In this document: positions 35,686 to 44,586 of the stretch, one piece after another
How the letters are laid out: each line of letters opens with the position of its first letter
Numbering within the stretch: position 1 is the stretch's first letter
Source of the DNA: CAJQQK01 sp963696075
Lineage (GTDB): Bacteria; Pseudomonadota; Alphaproteobacteria; Rhizobiales; Hyphomicrobiaceae
Length of the DNA: 64,000 bases
Reading direction: 5' to 3'
Assembly (NCBI GenBank): GCA_963696075.1
Contig: CAVOJD010000010.1
Location: 1-64,000 of the forward strand
Notes under the pieces: model-generated
Seen by the model: the letters and a program-made list of their open reading frames with translations, nothing else
The model's database searches: none
Told to the model about the DNA's origin: nothing
Program-made: the position numbers and the translations under genes

Positions 35686-35716
35686 GGCCGCGGCGATGAT
35701 GTGCCGCGGCCTTTTT
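35686..35716 (+). terminator. Rho-independent terminator after the cupin gene
   Basis: A 9-bp perfect stem GGCCGCGGC/GCCGCGGCC with an 8-base loop, followed by TTTTT. It ends the SDR-cupin unit. From here to 35913 I see no gene. Confidence 0.92.
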
Positions 35717-36021
35717 AACCTTGTTCCCCGCCTGCCGATAGCGCGGATGGATTTGGCCGTTAATCCCTGGTCAAGCTTGTTCTTGCAGTGCACCAATCAA
35801 CGCGCTAACCGACGAAGCTGGACGGATTTTCAACCGCTGACGATGCGTCGAGACGTACCATTTGACGCCATCATTGCGTGACGACGGTTTGCTAATCTCG
35901 CCCGTTCAGTTAACGCGCGTCCGTTTTCGCTCGCAAGACGCCCAGTCGAAAGATCAAAGCCATTTTCAGAGCGATTAGTCTGATCCTCAGCAGTTCGGCA
36001 GTCACGATCATCTGTCACTTC

Positions 36022-37419
36022 GTGACTTTGATGCTCCTGATCCGGATGCTCGATACCGAGAGTATGGGCGCTTATTTCATAGCGTTCATAGTCACGGCTC
36101 TGCTCGTTCTGTTGAGTGATTTCGGCGTCGATATCGCGCTGGTTAAAAAGTACCCGGAAAAAGACGAAGGCGAGCAGGCTGCCCTCCTGCGCTCGGCGGT
36201 CATTTGGCGTTTCTTCATTTGCTCGGTGGTTTCCGCCTTGTATTACGCGCTCTCCACCGTTGAGGGCGTGCCGATGATCCGCGATATCGCCCATATCACC
36301 GCCCCGGTAATCGTATTTTATTGGCTGCAGAGTTTCCGCGCACTTTTGCTGCGCGTCTTGCAGGCCCAGCACCTGTTTGACGTTTACGCGGGCACCCAGC
36401 TTCTCGCGGCGGCTTTCAAGGTCATCCTCATTGCTGCACTGTTCGTCGCCGGCAGCGACAGCCTGGCGATCGTCCTTTGGTGCGAATGCGCATCCTTCTT
36501 CACATCGATCGTCTATGCGCTCACCCGGATGCAGCTTCGCATCGGCAAGCCTGCCGCGCCGAGCTTCGGCAATGTGGCGGAACTCCTGCGCTTCGGCGTG
36601 CCGCTGTACATGAATGCCATCGTCGATCTCGGCAATGAGCGCGCCTCGGGCTACATCGTCGCCAGCCTCGGTGGCCCTGTCGCGATGGCGTTTTTTGGCG
36701 TTGCTGAACGTCTCGCGGATGCCGGTCGTCGCCTCTTTGACCCGTTCTGCAACGTCTATTTGCCGGCCCAGACGAAGTATTTCGCCGACGGCGATATCAA
36801 GGCCGCCAAGCAGTTCGCCAATCGATCCTTGCTGTGGGTGACGTTCATCATCGCCGGCGGCAGCATTGCATTCGCCGTGATCCGGGAGCCGGTGATCGCC
36901 CTGCTCTTCACCCAGAAGTATGTCTCGGTGGCCGACACGACCGTCATACTCATGTGCGCCCTGGTTTTGCGCTGCATCCAGGTCCTGCTCGGCTATTTCG
37001 GCGTGGCTGCCGGCTTCAACTACATGCCGGTCAAGGTCAGCCTTGTCTCGAGCGTGATCAGCATCGCGCTGACCCTGCTCTTTTTCACCTGGTACGGGTA
37101 TCACGGCGCCGCCATCGCCATGGTCATAACCCAGGCGCTGATTGGCGCAATGTATGTAATTGGTCTGCGCCGCGGCGGCGTATCTTTTGATATGTCGCCC
37201 ATCATCGTCCTTTTGGCCGGCTTCGCCGCCGCGCTCGCATGGGTTCTGCCCTACTCACACAACTGGATCGTGATGGTCGGCGCACCCGTTTTATTTCTGA
37301 TTTTCAGCCTCGTTTTCGTTCCCACATTGCGGGAAGACTTGGCCATTGCGTTCGAGAAGCTGCGGCGCGAGGGCGCGGCCAGAGGCGTTTGGGGGAAGGC
37401 GCAAAAAATAGATAGTTAA
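36022..37419 (+). CDS. Polysaccharide flippase (Wzx/MATE-like), start uncertain
   Basis: At least 465 residues with about 12 hydrophobic helices, of the O-antigen/teichoic-acid exporter family (MVF/MATE fold) that flips lipid-linked sugars across the inner membrane. GTG 36022 is the first standard start, but it cuts helix 1. The frame stays open upstream to 35914, and the bases before GTG encode a typical first helix (ISLILSSSAVTIICHFV) after a basic segment. No ATG, GTG or TTG lies in that stretch, so a rare start (CTG or ATT) or a sequence error is possible. asnB follows 95 bases later. Confidence 0.85.
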   Translation: MTLMLLIRMLDTESMGAYFIAFIVTALLVLLSDFGVDIALVKKYPEKDEGEQAALLRSAVIWRFFICSVVSALYYALSTVEGVPMIRDIAHITAPVIVFYWLQSFRALLLRVLQAQHLFDVYAGTQLLAAAFKVILIAALFVAGSDSLAIVLWCECASFFTSIVYALTRMQLRIGKPAAPSFGNVAELLRFGVPLYMNAIVDLGNERASGYIVASLGGPVAMAFFGVAERLADAGRRLFDPFCNVYLPAQTKYFADGDIKAAKQFANRSLLWVTFIIAGGSIAFAVIREPVIALLFTQKYVSVADTTVILMCALVLRCIQVLLGYFGVAAGFNYMPVKVSLVSSVISIALTLLFFTWYGYHGAAIAMVITQALIGAMYVIGLRRGGVSFDMSPIIVLLAGFAAALAWVLPYSHNWIVMVGAPVLFLIFSLVFVPTLREDLAIAFEKLRREGAARGVWGKAQKIDS

Positions 37420-37514
37420 CAAAAACTTAAAGTATTTTTTTAAAAAATTATCGCCTGCGAAGGTAGTATGCTGCAACGAGTGCGCAGCTCGTCTTAGGTT
37501 CAGGGAGAAGAGGA

Positions 37515-39494
37515 ATGTGTGGGATTGTAGGCTATGTCCGCAATCAAGCGTCGGCGGCTCCGCTCCAGCCGCTGATCGCAGCACTACGCCAAATGGGTCA
37601 TCGCGGCCCCGACGATGAAGGTGTCACCCTCATCGATCGCCAACAGCGCAAGGCCTTGGATTTTTCGACTTCACAGAGTGCGCCGGGCGTGGCGCTGCCG
37701 GACCTTGCCCCCGACGATCGCGCCGCCCACGACATTGCTTTCGGCCATCGACGTTTTTCGATCATCGACCTCTCGATTCAAGGCCATCAGCCGCTCTGGT
37801 CGATCGACCGCAAAGTTTGCGTTTCGCTCAATGGCGAAATTTTCAACCACCGCGCGCTCCGGGCGGAACTGATCGAACTCGGCTGGCGCTTCATGGGCAC
37901 GTCGGACACCGAGGTTCTGGCGTTGGCCTACCGGCAGTGGGGCGTCGAGTGCTTCCAGCGGTTCAACGGCTTCTGGGCGGTGAGCCTTTATGATGTCGAG
38001 CGCAACCAGGTCCTGCTGGCCCGCGACCGTCTCGGCAAGGCGCCGCTTTACTACTGTCATGCACCGGACGGTCTCTATTGGGGGTCCGAGGTCAACGTCG
38101 TGCGCGATCTCGCGCCCGTTGATATGACGGTCCGCGAGCAGTCGGTCGTCGACTTCGTCTCCTGGAACCGGCGCGATTACGACCACACGACTTTTTTCAA
38201 CGAGATCAAGACGCTTCCCAGTGCGACGTATGCCTGGGTTGGCGAGGGCGGACGGCTGCTCGAGCAAACCTACTGGCATATGCCGACCAAGCGCATGACG
38301 GCCAGTGATATTTCAACTGCAGAGGCGGCGGGCCAACTGCGCGGCCTTCTCGAGGACGCAACACGCATCCGCCTTGAGGTCGACGTTCCAGCTTCGGTCC
38401 AGGTCAGCGGTGGTCTCGATTCGTCGGCCGTCCTTGCCCTCGTCGCCCAACAGAGCAAACGCGTCGCAGCCTTCACCGTCTCCTTCTCCGGCACCGAGGT
38501 CGACGAGGAACCCTACGCCCGCGCCGTCGTCGATCGCTACAAGGACAACGTCGACTACCACATTTTCGAGCCACCCGACGACGATCTCCTGAATAACCTC
38601 AACTCGTTCATCGCCTTGATGGGCGAGCCGTTCCACTCGCCCAACCTCTTTACAGCGAATCGTATCTGGAAACTGATCGCCGACCAGGGCTACCGCGTGA
38701 ACCTTTATGGCTCCGGCGGTGACGAGGTTCTTGCCGGCTATTCCAAGGACTATTTCTATCCCTACGTCCGCCGCCTGATCATGGCCGGGGACCTCTCCCG
38801 CGCCTGGAACGAGATCACCTCTTTGACCGATCGCAAGCCGGGACCGTTCAAGATCGACTATGGCCTGCGTGCGCTACGCTCACTGCCCTACGGACAGCAG
38901 ATGATGCGCGAAATGAACCGCATGAAGCATCGCGGCCGCGACGCCTTCATAGTGCCGTCAGATCTCAAGCCACGCCCTGGCGCGTCCGAAGACATCGAGA
39001 AGCGGCTGATCGAGATGGCCAGCGATCAGTTGCTCAACTATTGGCTTCGGATCGACAGCCAGAGTTCAATGTCGATCCCGCTCGAGTTGCGCTCTCCCCT
39101 CCTCGACTACCGCGTCGTCGAATTGGGCTTCCAGCTGCCGCTGGAATACTTGATGCGTGATGGCTGGATGAAGTGGATCCTGCGCGAGGCCATGGACAAG
39201 GATCTGCCACCCGAGGTGACATGGCGGCGGGAAAAGGCGGGCTTCCCGTTCCAGCTCTCCGCCTGGCTTATCCGCCACCGCGAGCGCCTCCTCGATGTGC
39301 TGATGCCGCTGGATTGCCCCTATATCGACAATGCGCGCCTGGCCGAGCATTGGGACGAGAACGCCCGTGGCGGCGGTCAGATGGCCAACCGCCTCTGGGC
39401 GATTGTCTCCCTGGGGCTTTGGTGGAAGAAGGTGATCGAAGGAAAGAGTCTCGCCAACACCGCCATTCACGATCGGCGTCTGGCCGTGGCGTGA
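37515..39494 (+). CDS. asnB: Asparagine synthase (glutamine-hydrolysing)
   Basis: 659 residues. Class II amidotransferase with nucleophile Cys2 (MCGIVGYVRN), GHRGPDD at about 31-37 and the NGEIFNHRALR segment. It is followed by the synthetase domain with the ATP loop SGGLDSSAVLAL (about 297-308) and YGSGGDEVLAGY. It makes Asn from Asp, but members near sugar-export genes often amidate sugar acids or other substrates. The upstream flippase supports a surface polysaccharide role. AAGAGG precedes the ATG. The 95-base gap before it is very AT-rich. Confidence 0.93.
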   Translation: MCGIVGYVRNQASAAPLQPLIAALRQMGHRGPDDEGVTLIDRQQRKALDFSTSQSAPGVALPDLAPDDRAAHDIAFGHRRFSIIDLSIQGHQPLWSIDRKVCVSLNGEIFNHRALRAELIELGWRFMGTSDTEVLALAYRQWGVECFQRFNGFWAVSLYDVERNQVLLARDRLGKAPLYYCHAPDGLYWGSEVNVVRDLAPVDMTVREQSVVDFVSWNRRDYDHTTFFNEIKTLPSATYAWVGEGGRLLEQTYWHMPTKRMTASDISTAEAAGQLRGLLEDATRIRLEVDVPASVQVSGGLDSSAVLALVAQQSKRVAAFTVSFSGTEVDEEPYARAVVDRYKDNVDYHIFEPPDDDLLNNLNSFIALMGEPFHSPNLFTANRIWKLIADQGYRVNLYGSGGDEVLAGYSKDYFYPYVRRLIMAGDLSRAWNEITSLTDRKPGPFKIDYGLRALRSLPYGQQMMREMNRMKHRGRDAFIVPSDLKPRPGASEDIEKRLIEMASDQLLNYWLRIDSQSSMSIPLELRSPLLDYRVVELGFQLPLEYLMRDGWMKWILREAMDKDLPPEVTWRREKAGFPFQLSAWLIRHRERLLDVLMPLDCPYIDNARLAEHWDENARGGGQMANRLWAIVSLGLWWKKVIEGKSLANTAIHDRRLAVA

Positions 39495-39552
39495 AGCAAA
39501 CTGACGTGAGCCAGCTGAAGTGAGGTGCGGCGCGGGTCGTCCGGCGCCGCCC

Positions 39553-40314
39553 TCAAACAATCTTATCCAGCAACAGCCCGACGACGTAGGCAACGCCCGC
39601 CGCTGCGACCCCGATCGCGAAGGTTTCAAGCGCGGAACGCCACGCGGGCACCAGCGACCATTTGCTTTTCATCGCGCCGATCCCGGCGAACGCGATGCCG
39701 GTCGCGATGGTGGCGAGCGTAAAGGGGTGCGGCAGCCCGAGTGCAAACGGGATCAGCGGCACCGCGCCACAAATCAGGAAGGCTGCGAACGTGTGCCCGG
39801 CCGCCTTGACCGGCGACCGCATCACCCGGGCAAGGCCATATTCCTCCTGCATCATCACGTCGATCCAGCGTTCTTCGTCGGCCGTGATCCGGTTCGTTGC
39901 ATCCTCCAGCATCTCGCCGTCAAACCCGCGCCGCCGAAGGATTTCGCGCACCTCGCGCCGCTCGCCTTCGGGGATGGCCATGATGTGGGCCCGCTCGCGT
40001 TCCCTCAGTCGCTCGTAGTCTTCGACCTCTGATTTGGTGCCGGAATAATTGCCGGCCGCCATGGAGAAACCGTCGGCCAGCAGGTTGGCAAGTCCGAGGA
40101 TCAGGATCACTCGCGCGCCCATGTCTGCCCCCACCACACCAGCGACGATCGCGAACGTCGTCACCGCCCCGTCGATACCGCCATAAACCCAGTCGCGCAG
40201 GTAGGAGACTTTGGGCTCAGCCTCGAGGCGGTCGCGGATCGCCTGCGTGGTGTGCTCGGCGTCGAGCCGGTCGGCGTCGACCGGCACGTTTTTTTTGCGT
40301 CCTCCAAGGGCCAC
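39553..40314 (-). CDS. VIT1/CCC1-family iron or manganese transporter
   Basis: A 253-residue membrane protein. After a charged N-terminus, helix 1 carries DWVYGGIDGAVTTFAIVAGV and helix 2 NLLADGFSMAAGNYSG, both typical of VIT transporters. A Glu-rich cytoplasmic metal-binding stretch follows (about 95-150, with ITADEERWIDVMMQEEYGL), then three more helices. It exports or stores Fe(II)/Mn(II) in homologues. The start is GTG with GAGG five bases upstream, seven bases after the hydrolase stop, so the genes are co-transcribed. Confidence 0.9.
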   Translation of the reverse strand: MALGGRKKNVPVDADRLDAEHTTQAIRDRLEAEPKVSYLRDWVYGGIDGAVTTFAIVAGVVGADMGARVILILGLANLLADGFSMAAGNYSGTKSEVEDYERLRERERAHIMAIPEGERREVREILRRRGFDGEMLEDATNRITADEERWIDVMMQEEYGLARVMRSPVKAAGHTFAAFLICGAVPLIPFALGLPHPFTLATIATGIAFAGIGAMKSKWSLVPAWRSALETFAIGVAAAGVAYVVGLLLDKIV

Positions 40315-40321
40315 ATCGGCC

Positions 40322-41137
40322 TCAAACGAAATCGTTGGCGCGCGACCAATTCACGATGACGCCGTTGGTCCACTCCGGCGCTTCGACCGTGATGAAGTGG
40401 CCGTGCCCGTCGATCGTGGCAACATGCGCCTGTGGGATACGCCCCGCCGTCTGCTCGGCGTAATGGCCGTGCTCGCCAGCAGAAAGCGGGCTCCGTTTCC
40501 GGTCGGGCCCTCGCGTCGTCGATTGGATGATGAGAACGGGACAGGTTGCAGCCTGCATCGATGTTGCCGCTTTCTCCGCGTCCCAGATCACCATGTTGCG
40601 GTAGAGCGTCCGCGCCGTCTCTTCCGGCACGGCGAGCGCCCGTGCGACGCGGCTGTTGCCGATCTCCGCGAACTTTTCATCAAACGTCATGTCTTCGAAA
40701 AGGCCGCGCGCCCAGGCGGCGAACTTGCCGCCCGCAGCGGCGCCATCGAAATTGGCCAGTGCCGTTTCGCGGTCCCCGAGCGCGGCATCACTGCCATCGC
40801 ACAGGATCACGCCTTTGACCCGGTCGGGCGCCTGGTTGCGCGCTTCAAGGGCGATCCGCGTCCCCATCGAATGGCCCGCAACGACGAGGTCACCCGCGCC
40901 ATGCTTGTCGGCAGTCGCGAGGCAATCGGCGGCGAGTTGCTCGATCGTCATCGCAGCCTCACCCCGCGGCGAGGCGCCATGGCCCCTGAGATCCGGCACG
41001 ATCACCTGGTTGGTGGCAGCCAGCACGTCACGCTGCGGCGCCCAGTCCTCCTTGCCGGAACAAAACCCGTGGATCAGCAGGAACGTCGGTTCGCCGCTGC
41101 CCGCGATGTCGGCGGCGAGTTCGATGGGCTCGCTCAT
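40322..41137 (-). CDS. Alpha/beta hydrolase
   Basis: A 271-residue alpha/beta-hydrolase fold enzyme. The oxyanion loop is LLIHGFCSGKEDW, the nucleophile elbow is AGHSMGTRIAL (Ser at about 89-91), and the terminal His is in IDGHGHFITVEAP. It resembles esterases, haloperoxidases or aromatic ring-cleavage hydrolases; the substrate is unknown. Its start overlaps the SDR stop by four bases. Middle gene of a coupled minus-strand unit. Confidence 0.92.
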   Translation of the reverse strand: MSEPIELAADIAGSGEPTFLLIHGFCSGKEDWAPQRDVLAATNQVIVPDLRGHGASPRGEAAMTIEQLAADCLATADKHGAGDLVVAGHSMGTRIALEARNQAPDRVKGVILCDGSDAALGDRETALANFDGAAAGGKFAAWARGLFEDMTFDEKFAEIGNSRVARALAVPEETARTLYRNMVIWDAEKAATSMQAATCPVLIIQSTTRGPDRKRSPLSAGEHGHYAEQTAGRIPQAHVATIDGHGHFITVEAPEWTNGVIVNWSRANDFV

Positions 41138-41922
41138 TTCGAAAAACTCCCCCCGCGTGTCCCATGTCCCCCGTCGACGTTGACGACAGCACCGGAGACA
41201 TACGACGCGCGATCGGAGACCATGAACGTGACGACGTCGGCGACTTCTTCGACTGAGGCAGCGCGCCCAAGCGGCATGCCTTTGAGGTAGTCGCGCCAGC
41301 TCTCGTCTGAGCCCGTCTCACCCTTGGCCCGCGTCTTCATCAGCGTGACGAGACGCTCCGTCTCGACAGGGCCGGGGCTGACTGCGACCACGCGGATGCC
41401 ATCCTCCAGGCTGTAGCTGCCGAGCGCCTTGGTGAAGGCATTGAGCGAGGCATTGCCGGCTGTGCCCGCGATATAGGAATAATCGGTACGGTCGGCGGCA
41501 AGGCCTGTGACATTGGCGATCACGCCGTGTCCGCGATCCTTCATCAGCGCATAGGCGGCGCGGCACAGGTTGATGTAGCCGAACACCTTGAGGTCCCAGG
41601 CGTTGCGCCACGTCGCCTCGTCGATCGCAGCCAGATTGCCGCCCGGGATCGCGCCGGCATTGTTGACCAGGATGTCGGGCGTACCGGTTGCCGAGAGCAG
41701 CGCATTCGCCGAGCCCGATTGCGACAGGTCGATCGCGTGGATCTGAGCCTCACGGCCCGTCTGCTGCTTGATGTTGGCGGCTGCCGTCTCCAGCATCGCT
41801 TTGTCACGCGAGGCGATGTGCACGTCGCACCCCTCGTTGGCGAGGCTGACCGCCACGCCGAAGCCGATACCCTTCGATCCGCCGGTAATCACGGCGGTGC
41901 GTCCTTTAAGTCCGAGGTCCAT
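41134..41922 (-). CDS. Short-chain dehydrogenase/reductase
   Basis: A 262-residue SDR. The cofactor motif is GGSKGIGFGVA, with NNAGAIPGG and an active-site segment in which Tyr is expected near IAGTAGNASLNAF; the usual Tyr-x3-Lys is not clear. In this reading the sequence runs YSYIAGTAGNASL, so the Lys may be replaced by Asn, as in a subset of catabolic SDRs. The start is ATG 41922 with GGGAGGG eight bases before it, preferred over an ATG seven codons upstream. Coupled to the hydrolase gene by a four-base overlap. Confidence 0.9.
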   Translation of the reverse strand: MDLGLKGRTAVITGGSKGIGFGVAVSLANEGCDVHIASRDKAMLETAAANIKQQTGREAQIHAIDLSQSGSANALLSATGTPDILVNNAGAIPGGNLAAIDEATWRNAWDLKVFGYINLCRAAYALMKDRGHGVIANVTGLAADRTDYSYIAGTAGNASLNAFTKALGSYSLEDGIRVVAVSPGPVETERLVTLMKTRAKGETGSDESWRDYLKGMPLGRAASVEEVADVVTFMVSDRASYVSGAVVNVDGGHGTRGGSFSK

Positions 41923-41985
41923 GTCTGAGACCCTCCCTGCCATTGCGGCTTTAAGTCTTTAGGTGTGAAACCTGATCGCGCTGGA

Positions 41986-42609
41986 TCAGGACTTGTTGAA
42001 CGGCACCAGTTCGGCTTCTCCGCCGACGGGCAGCGGTGTCCGGGCGACGTTCATGACGATTGCGAGGAGTGAATAATAGCCGCAGATGGTCGCCAGATCG
42101 ATCACGCCTTTTTCCCCGAAGCGCGCCTTGGTCGCCTCGTAGGTCACATCCGAGACCTGCCCGTTCGCATGAACCTCCATGCAGAAGTCGTAGACGGTCT
42201 GCTGCTCGTCACTCAGGTCCGTCGGCCGCCGGCCTTCCCGGATGGCGTCGGCCACCGCTGGCGGCAGGCCGGCCTTTTCCGCGATCTGGCGATGCGCGCC
42301 CCACTCATAGTTCTGGCTCCACCGTCGCGCCGTGATGATGATCGCGAGTTCCGAAATCTGCATCGGCAGATCGGACTCGTAGCGCAGATAGGCGCCGAGA
42401 TAGGTCGCCGCATTGAGCACGGCCGGGCTGCGGGTCAGCGGAATGAACGGACCGCCGGGGTCGCGGCCGCGCTTGGCCTTGAATTCTTCAATCGCCTTGC
42501 GCTGTTCGTCGGTCAGCTGGTCTTCCGGAATCCGGGGCATGCGGTCGTCCGGGGACGTTCCCGACTCCGGCACCGCCCGCATGTCGTCTGTTATGCCGCT
42601 ATTTGCCAT
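41986..42609 (-). CDS. Carboxymuconolactone decarboxylase family protein
   Basis: A 207-residue AhpD-like protein. SELAIIITARRWSQNYEWGAH is the family core, where the second half (YEWxAH) fits the carboxymuconolactone decarboxylase branch. The AhpD Cys-x2-Cys is missing, so peroxidase-linked redox activity is unlikely. ATG 42609 is chosen on the GGGAGCG site; the 28 codons upstream look non-coding. First gene of a minus-strand run with SDR, hydrolase and VIT transporter, perhaps an aromatic or lactone catabolic set. Confidence 0.88.
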   Translation of the reverse strand: MANSGITDDMRAVPESGTSPDDRMPRIPEDQLTDEQRKAIEEFKAKRGRDPGGPFIPLTRSPAVLNAATYLGAYLRYESDLPMQISELAIIITARRWSQNYEWGAHRQIAEKAGLPPAVADAIREGRRPTDLSDEQQTVYDFCMEVHANGQVSDVTYEATKARFGEKGVIDLATICGYYSLLAIVMNVARTPLPVGGEAELVPFNKS

Positions 42610-42922
42610 CGCCTGTCGCTCCCGTGGCTCGTTTGATTGTCGTGTGAAAGGGGTTTCGGCCGCACTGTGCGGCGCATCCAGGCCGGCGGGCAAGCCGCAA
42701 CCCCGATGCGCGCCGCTGAAATCACATGCTTGCCCGTGTCATGAAGCCCCCGTTTCATGCCGCGTGGCCGGCATTCGGTCGCGATCGATTCGGCGCGACC
42801 TTGCCGTCATCGCTAGCGCTCTCGGCCCGGGCCATACCCTTAGCCACCATCCTCGTGGATCACCGCGTCTTTTTTAAACAGATTTGATTCCATCCGCCTC
42901 GGAAACGCTCTATGGGGGCATC
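42610..42922. other. Gene-free divergent interval before murJ
   Basis: About 310 bases between divergent genes. No convincing open frame, hairpin array or RNA gene is seen. It should contain the promoters of murJ and of the carboxymuconolactone decarboxylase family gene. A T-rich stretch at about 42870-42885 is the only AT-rich part. Confidence 0.4.
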
Positions 42923-44491
42923 ATGAACCTCTACAGAGCATTCGCCACCGTCGGCGGCCTCACGATGGCGAGCCGCGTTCTGGGCTTCATTCGCGACATC
43001 CTGATGGCCGCGGCGCTGGGCACCGGCCCGGTCGCGGATGCCTTTTTCGTCGCCTTTCGCTTTCCGAACCTTTTCCGTCGCCTGTTCGGCGAAGGCGCAT
43101 TCAACGCAGCCTTCGTCCCCCTCTTCGCCAAGCGCCTCGAAGGCGATGGCGAGCCCGCCGCCGCCCGTTTTGCAGCCGATGCGATGGCCGGCCTGGCGAT
43201 GATCCTTGTCATAGTCTCCGCGCTCTTCATGATTGCGATGCCGTGGGCAATGGTGCTGCTCGCGCCGGGTTTCGTCGCCGATCCGGAAAAATATGACCTC
43301 GCTGTCGATCTCACCCAGATCGCGTTTCCCTATCTCTTCTGCATGTCGATCGTCGCCTTGCTCTCCGGCGTCCTCAACTCCATGCACCGCTACTGGGCCG
43401 CCGCCGCAGCGCCGATCCTGCTCAATGTCGTCCTGATTACCGCGCTCCTCATTGCGATCGCGTCTGGCGAAGCGAACCGACCCGGCGCCGGTTATATTCT
43501 CGCAGTCGCCGTCACGGTCGCCGGTTTCGCGCAGCTGGCGATGCTGTGGTTTGCCGTCCGTCATGCAGGCTTTCACATCCCCCTCTCGCGTCCGCGCTGG
43601 ACGCCGGAGATGAAGCGCCTCGTCCAGTTGGGCGTTCCCGGTATCATTTCCGGCGGCATCACCCAGATCAACATCGTCGTCGGCACCGTGATCGCATCCC
43701 TCCAGGCCGGCGCCGTCTCCTACCTGTACTACGCCGACCGCCTCTACCAGTTGCCTCTGGGCATTGTCGGCATTGCGATCGGCGTCGTCCTGCTGCCCGA
43801 ACTTGCCCGCCAACTGCGCGCCGGCCGCATCGATGACGCGATGGCCACGCAGAACCGCTCGCTGGAGTTCGCGCTCGTCCTCACCATCCCCGCAGCGATG
43901 GCCCTGGCGATCGCCGCCGAACCGATCATCTCCGTCCTGTTTGAACGTGGCGCTTTCGCCGCCGAAGATACCGCCAACACGGCCTGGGCGCTCCGCGCGT
44001 TCGCGATCGGATTGCCCGCATTCGTGCTGATCAAGGTCTTTCAGCCGGTCTTCTTTGCCCGCGAGGATACCAAGACGCCGATGCTGCTGGCGCTGGTGAA
44101 CCTGGTCGCGAACGTTGTCCTCTCTCTCGCCCTCTTTTATGCCTTCAAGGCAGCCGGTTGGCGTCCGCACGTCGGCATCGCCGCCGCGACGTCGATCGCC
44201 GGCTGGCTCAACGCGCTCTTGTTGTGGATCGTGCTGGTGCGCGGCGGAGATTTCCGGTGGGATCAGCGCCTGACGCGCAATCTCGCGATCGTGACAGCCG
44301 CCGCCGTGGCCATGGGGCTCGCCATTTGGGCCGCGCTGCCCATTCTTGGCCCCTATCTATCCGGTGCCGCGCCGCTCGCCGAACGCATCGCCGGTCTGAC
44401 CGTGCTTGTTCTCGGTGGCGCTGCGATCTTTTTCGCGATCGTGACCGCAACCGGCGTCGTGCGCCGTTCGATGCTCCGCCGCGCGGCCTGA
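42923..44491 (+). CDS. murJ: Lipid II flippase MurJ
   Basis: A 522-residue inner-membrane protein with 14 predicted helices of the MVF family; it flips the peptidoglycan precursor lipid II. The N-terminus MNLYRAFATVGGLTMASRVLGFIRD and FFVAFRFPNLFRRLFGEGAFNAAFVP are diagnostic. The start ATG 42923 has a G-run upstream; earlier codons lack similarity to MurJ. The order murJ-trpS after the mutS/glnD region is common in alphaproteobacteria, here interrupted by about 9 kb of accessory genes. Confidence 0.96.
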   Translation: MNLYRAFATVGGLTMASRVLGFIRDILMAAALGTGPVADAFFVAFRFPNLFRRLFGEGAFNAAFVPLFAKRLEGDGEPAAARFAADAMAGLAMILVIVSALFMIAMPWAMVLLAPGFVADPEKYDLAVDLTQIAFPYLFCMSIVALLSGVLNSMHRYWAAAAAPILLNVVLITALLIAIASGEANRPGAGYILAVAVTVAGFAQLAMLWFAVRHAGFHIPLSRPRWTPEMKRLVQLGVPGIISGGITQINIVVGTVIASLQAGAVSYLYYADRLYQLPLGIVGIAIGVVLLPELARQLRAGRIDDAMATQNRSLEFALVLTIPAAMALAIAAEPIISVLFERGAFAAEDTANTAWALRAFAIGLPAFVLIKVFQPVFFAREDTKTPMLLALVNLVANVVLSLALFYAFKAAGWRPHVGIAAATSIAGWLNALLLWIVLVRGGDFRWDQRLTRNLAIVTAAAVAMGLAIWAALPILGPYLSGAAPLAERIAGLTVLVLGGAAIFFAIVTATGVVRRSMLRRAA

Positions 44492-44586
44492 AGGGTCACG
44501 CGTCGCGCGGCACGCGTCACTTGAGGCCCCTTGCGTCTCGGCGGCGCCCGCGCCATAACCCGCGCGGCTTTGTGAAGGACCATTCC

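Noticed and set aside
39527..39550. Terminator between asnB and the VIT-type gene
   Set aside because: A 7-bp GC hairpin exists but has no T-run on either strand; too weak to call.
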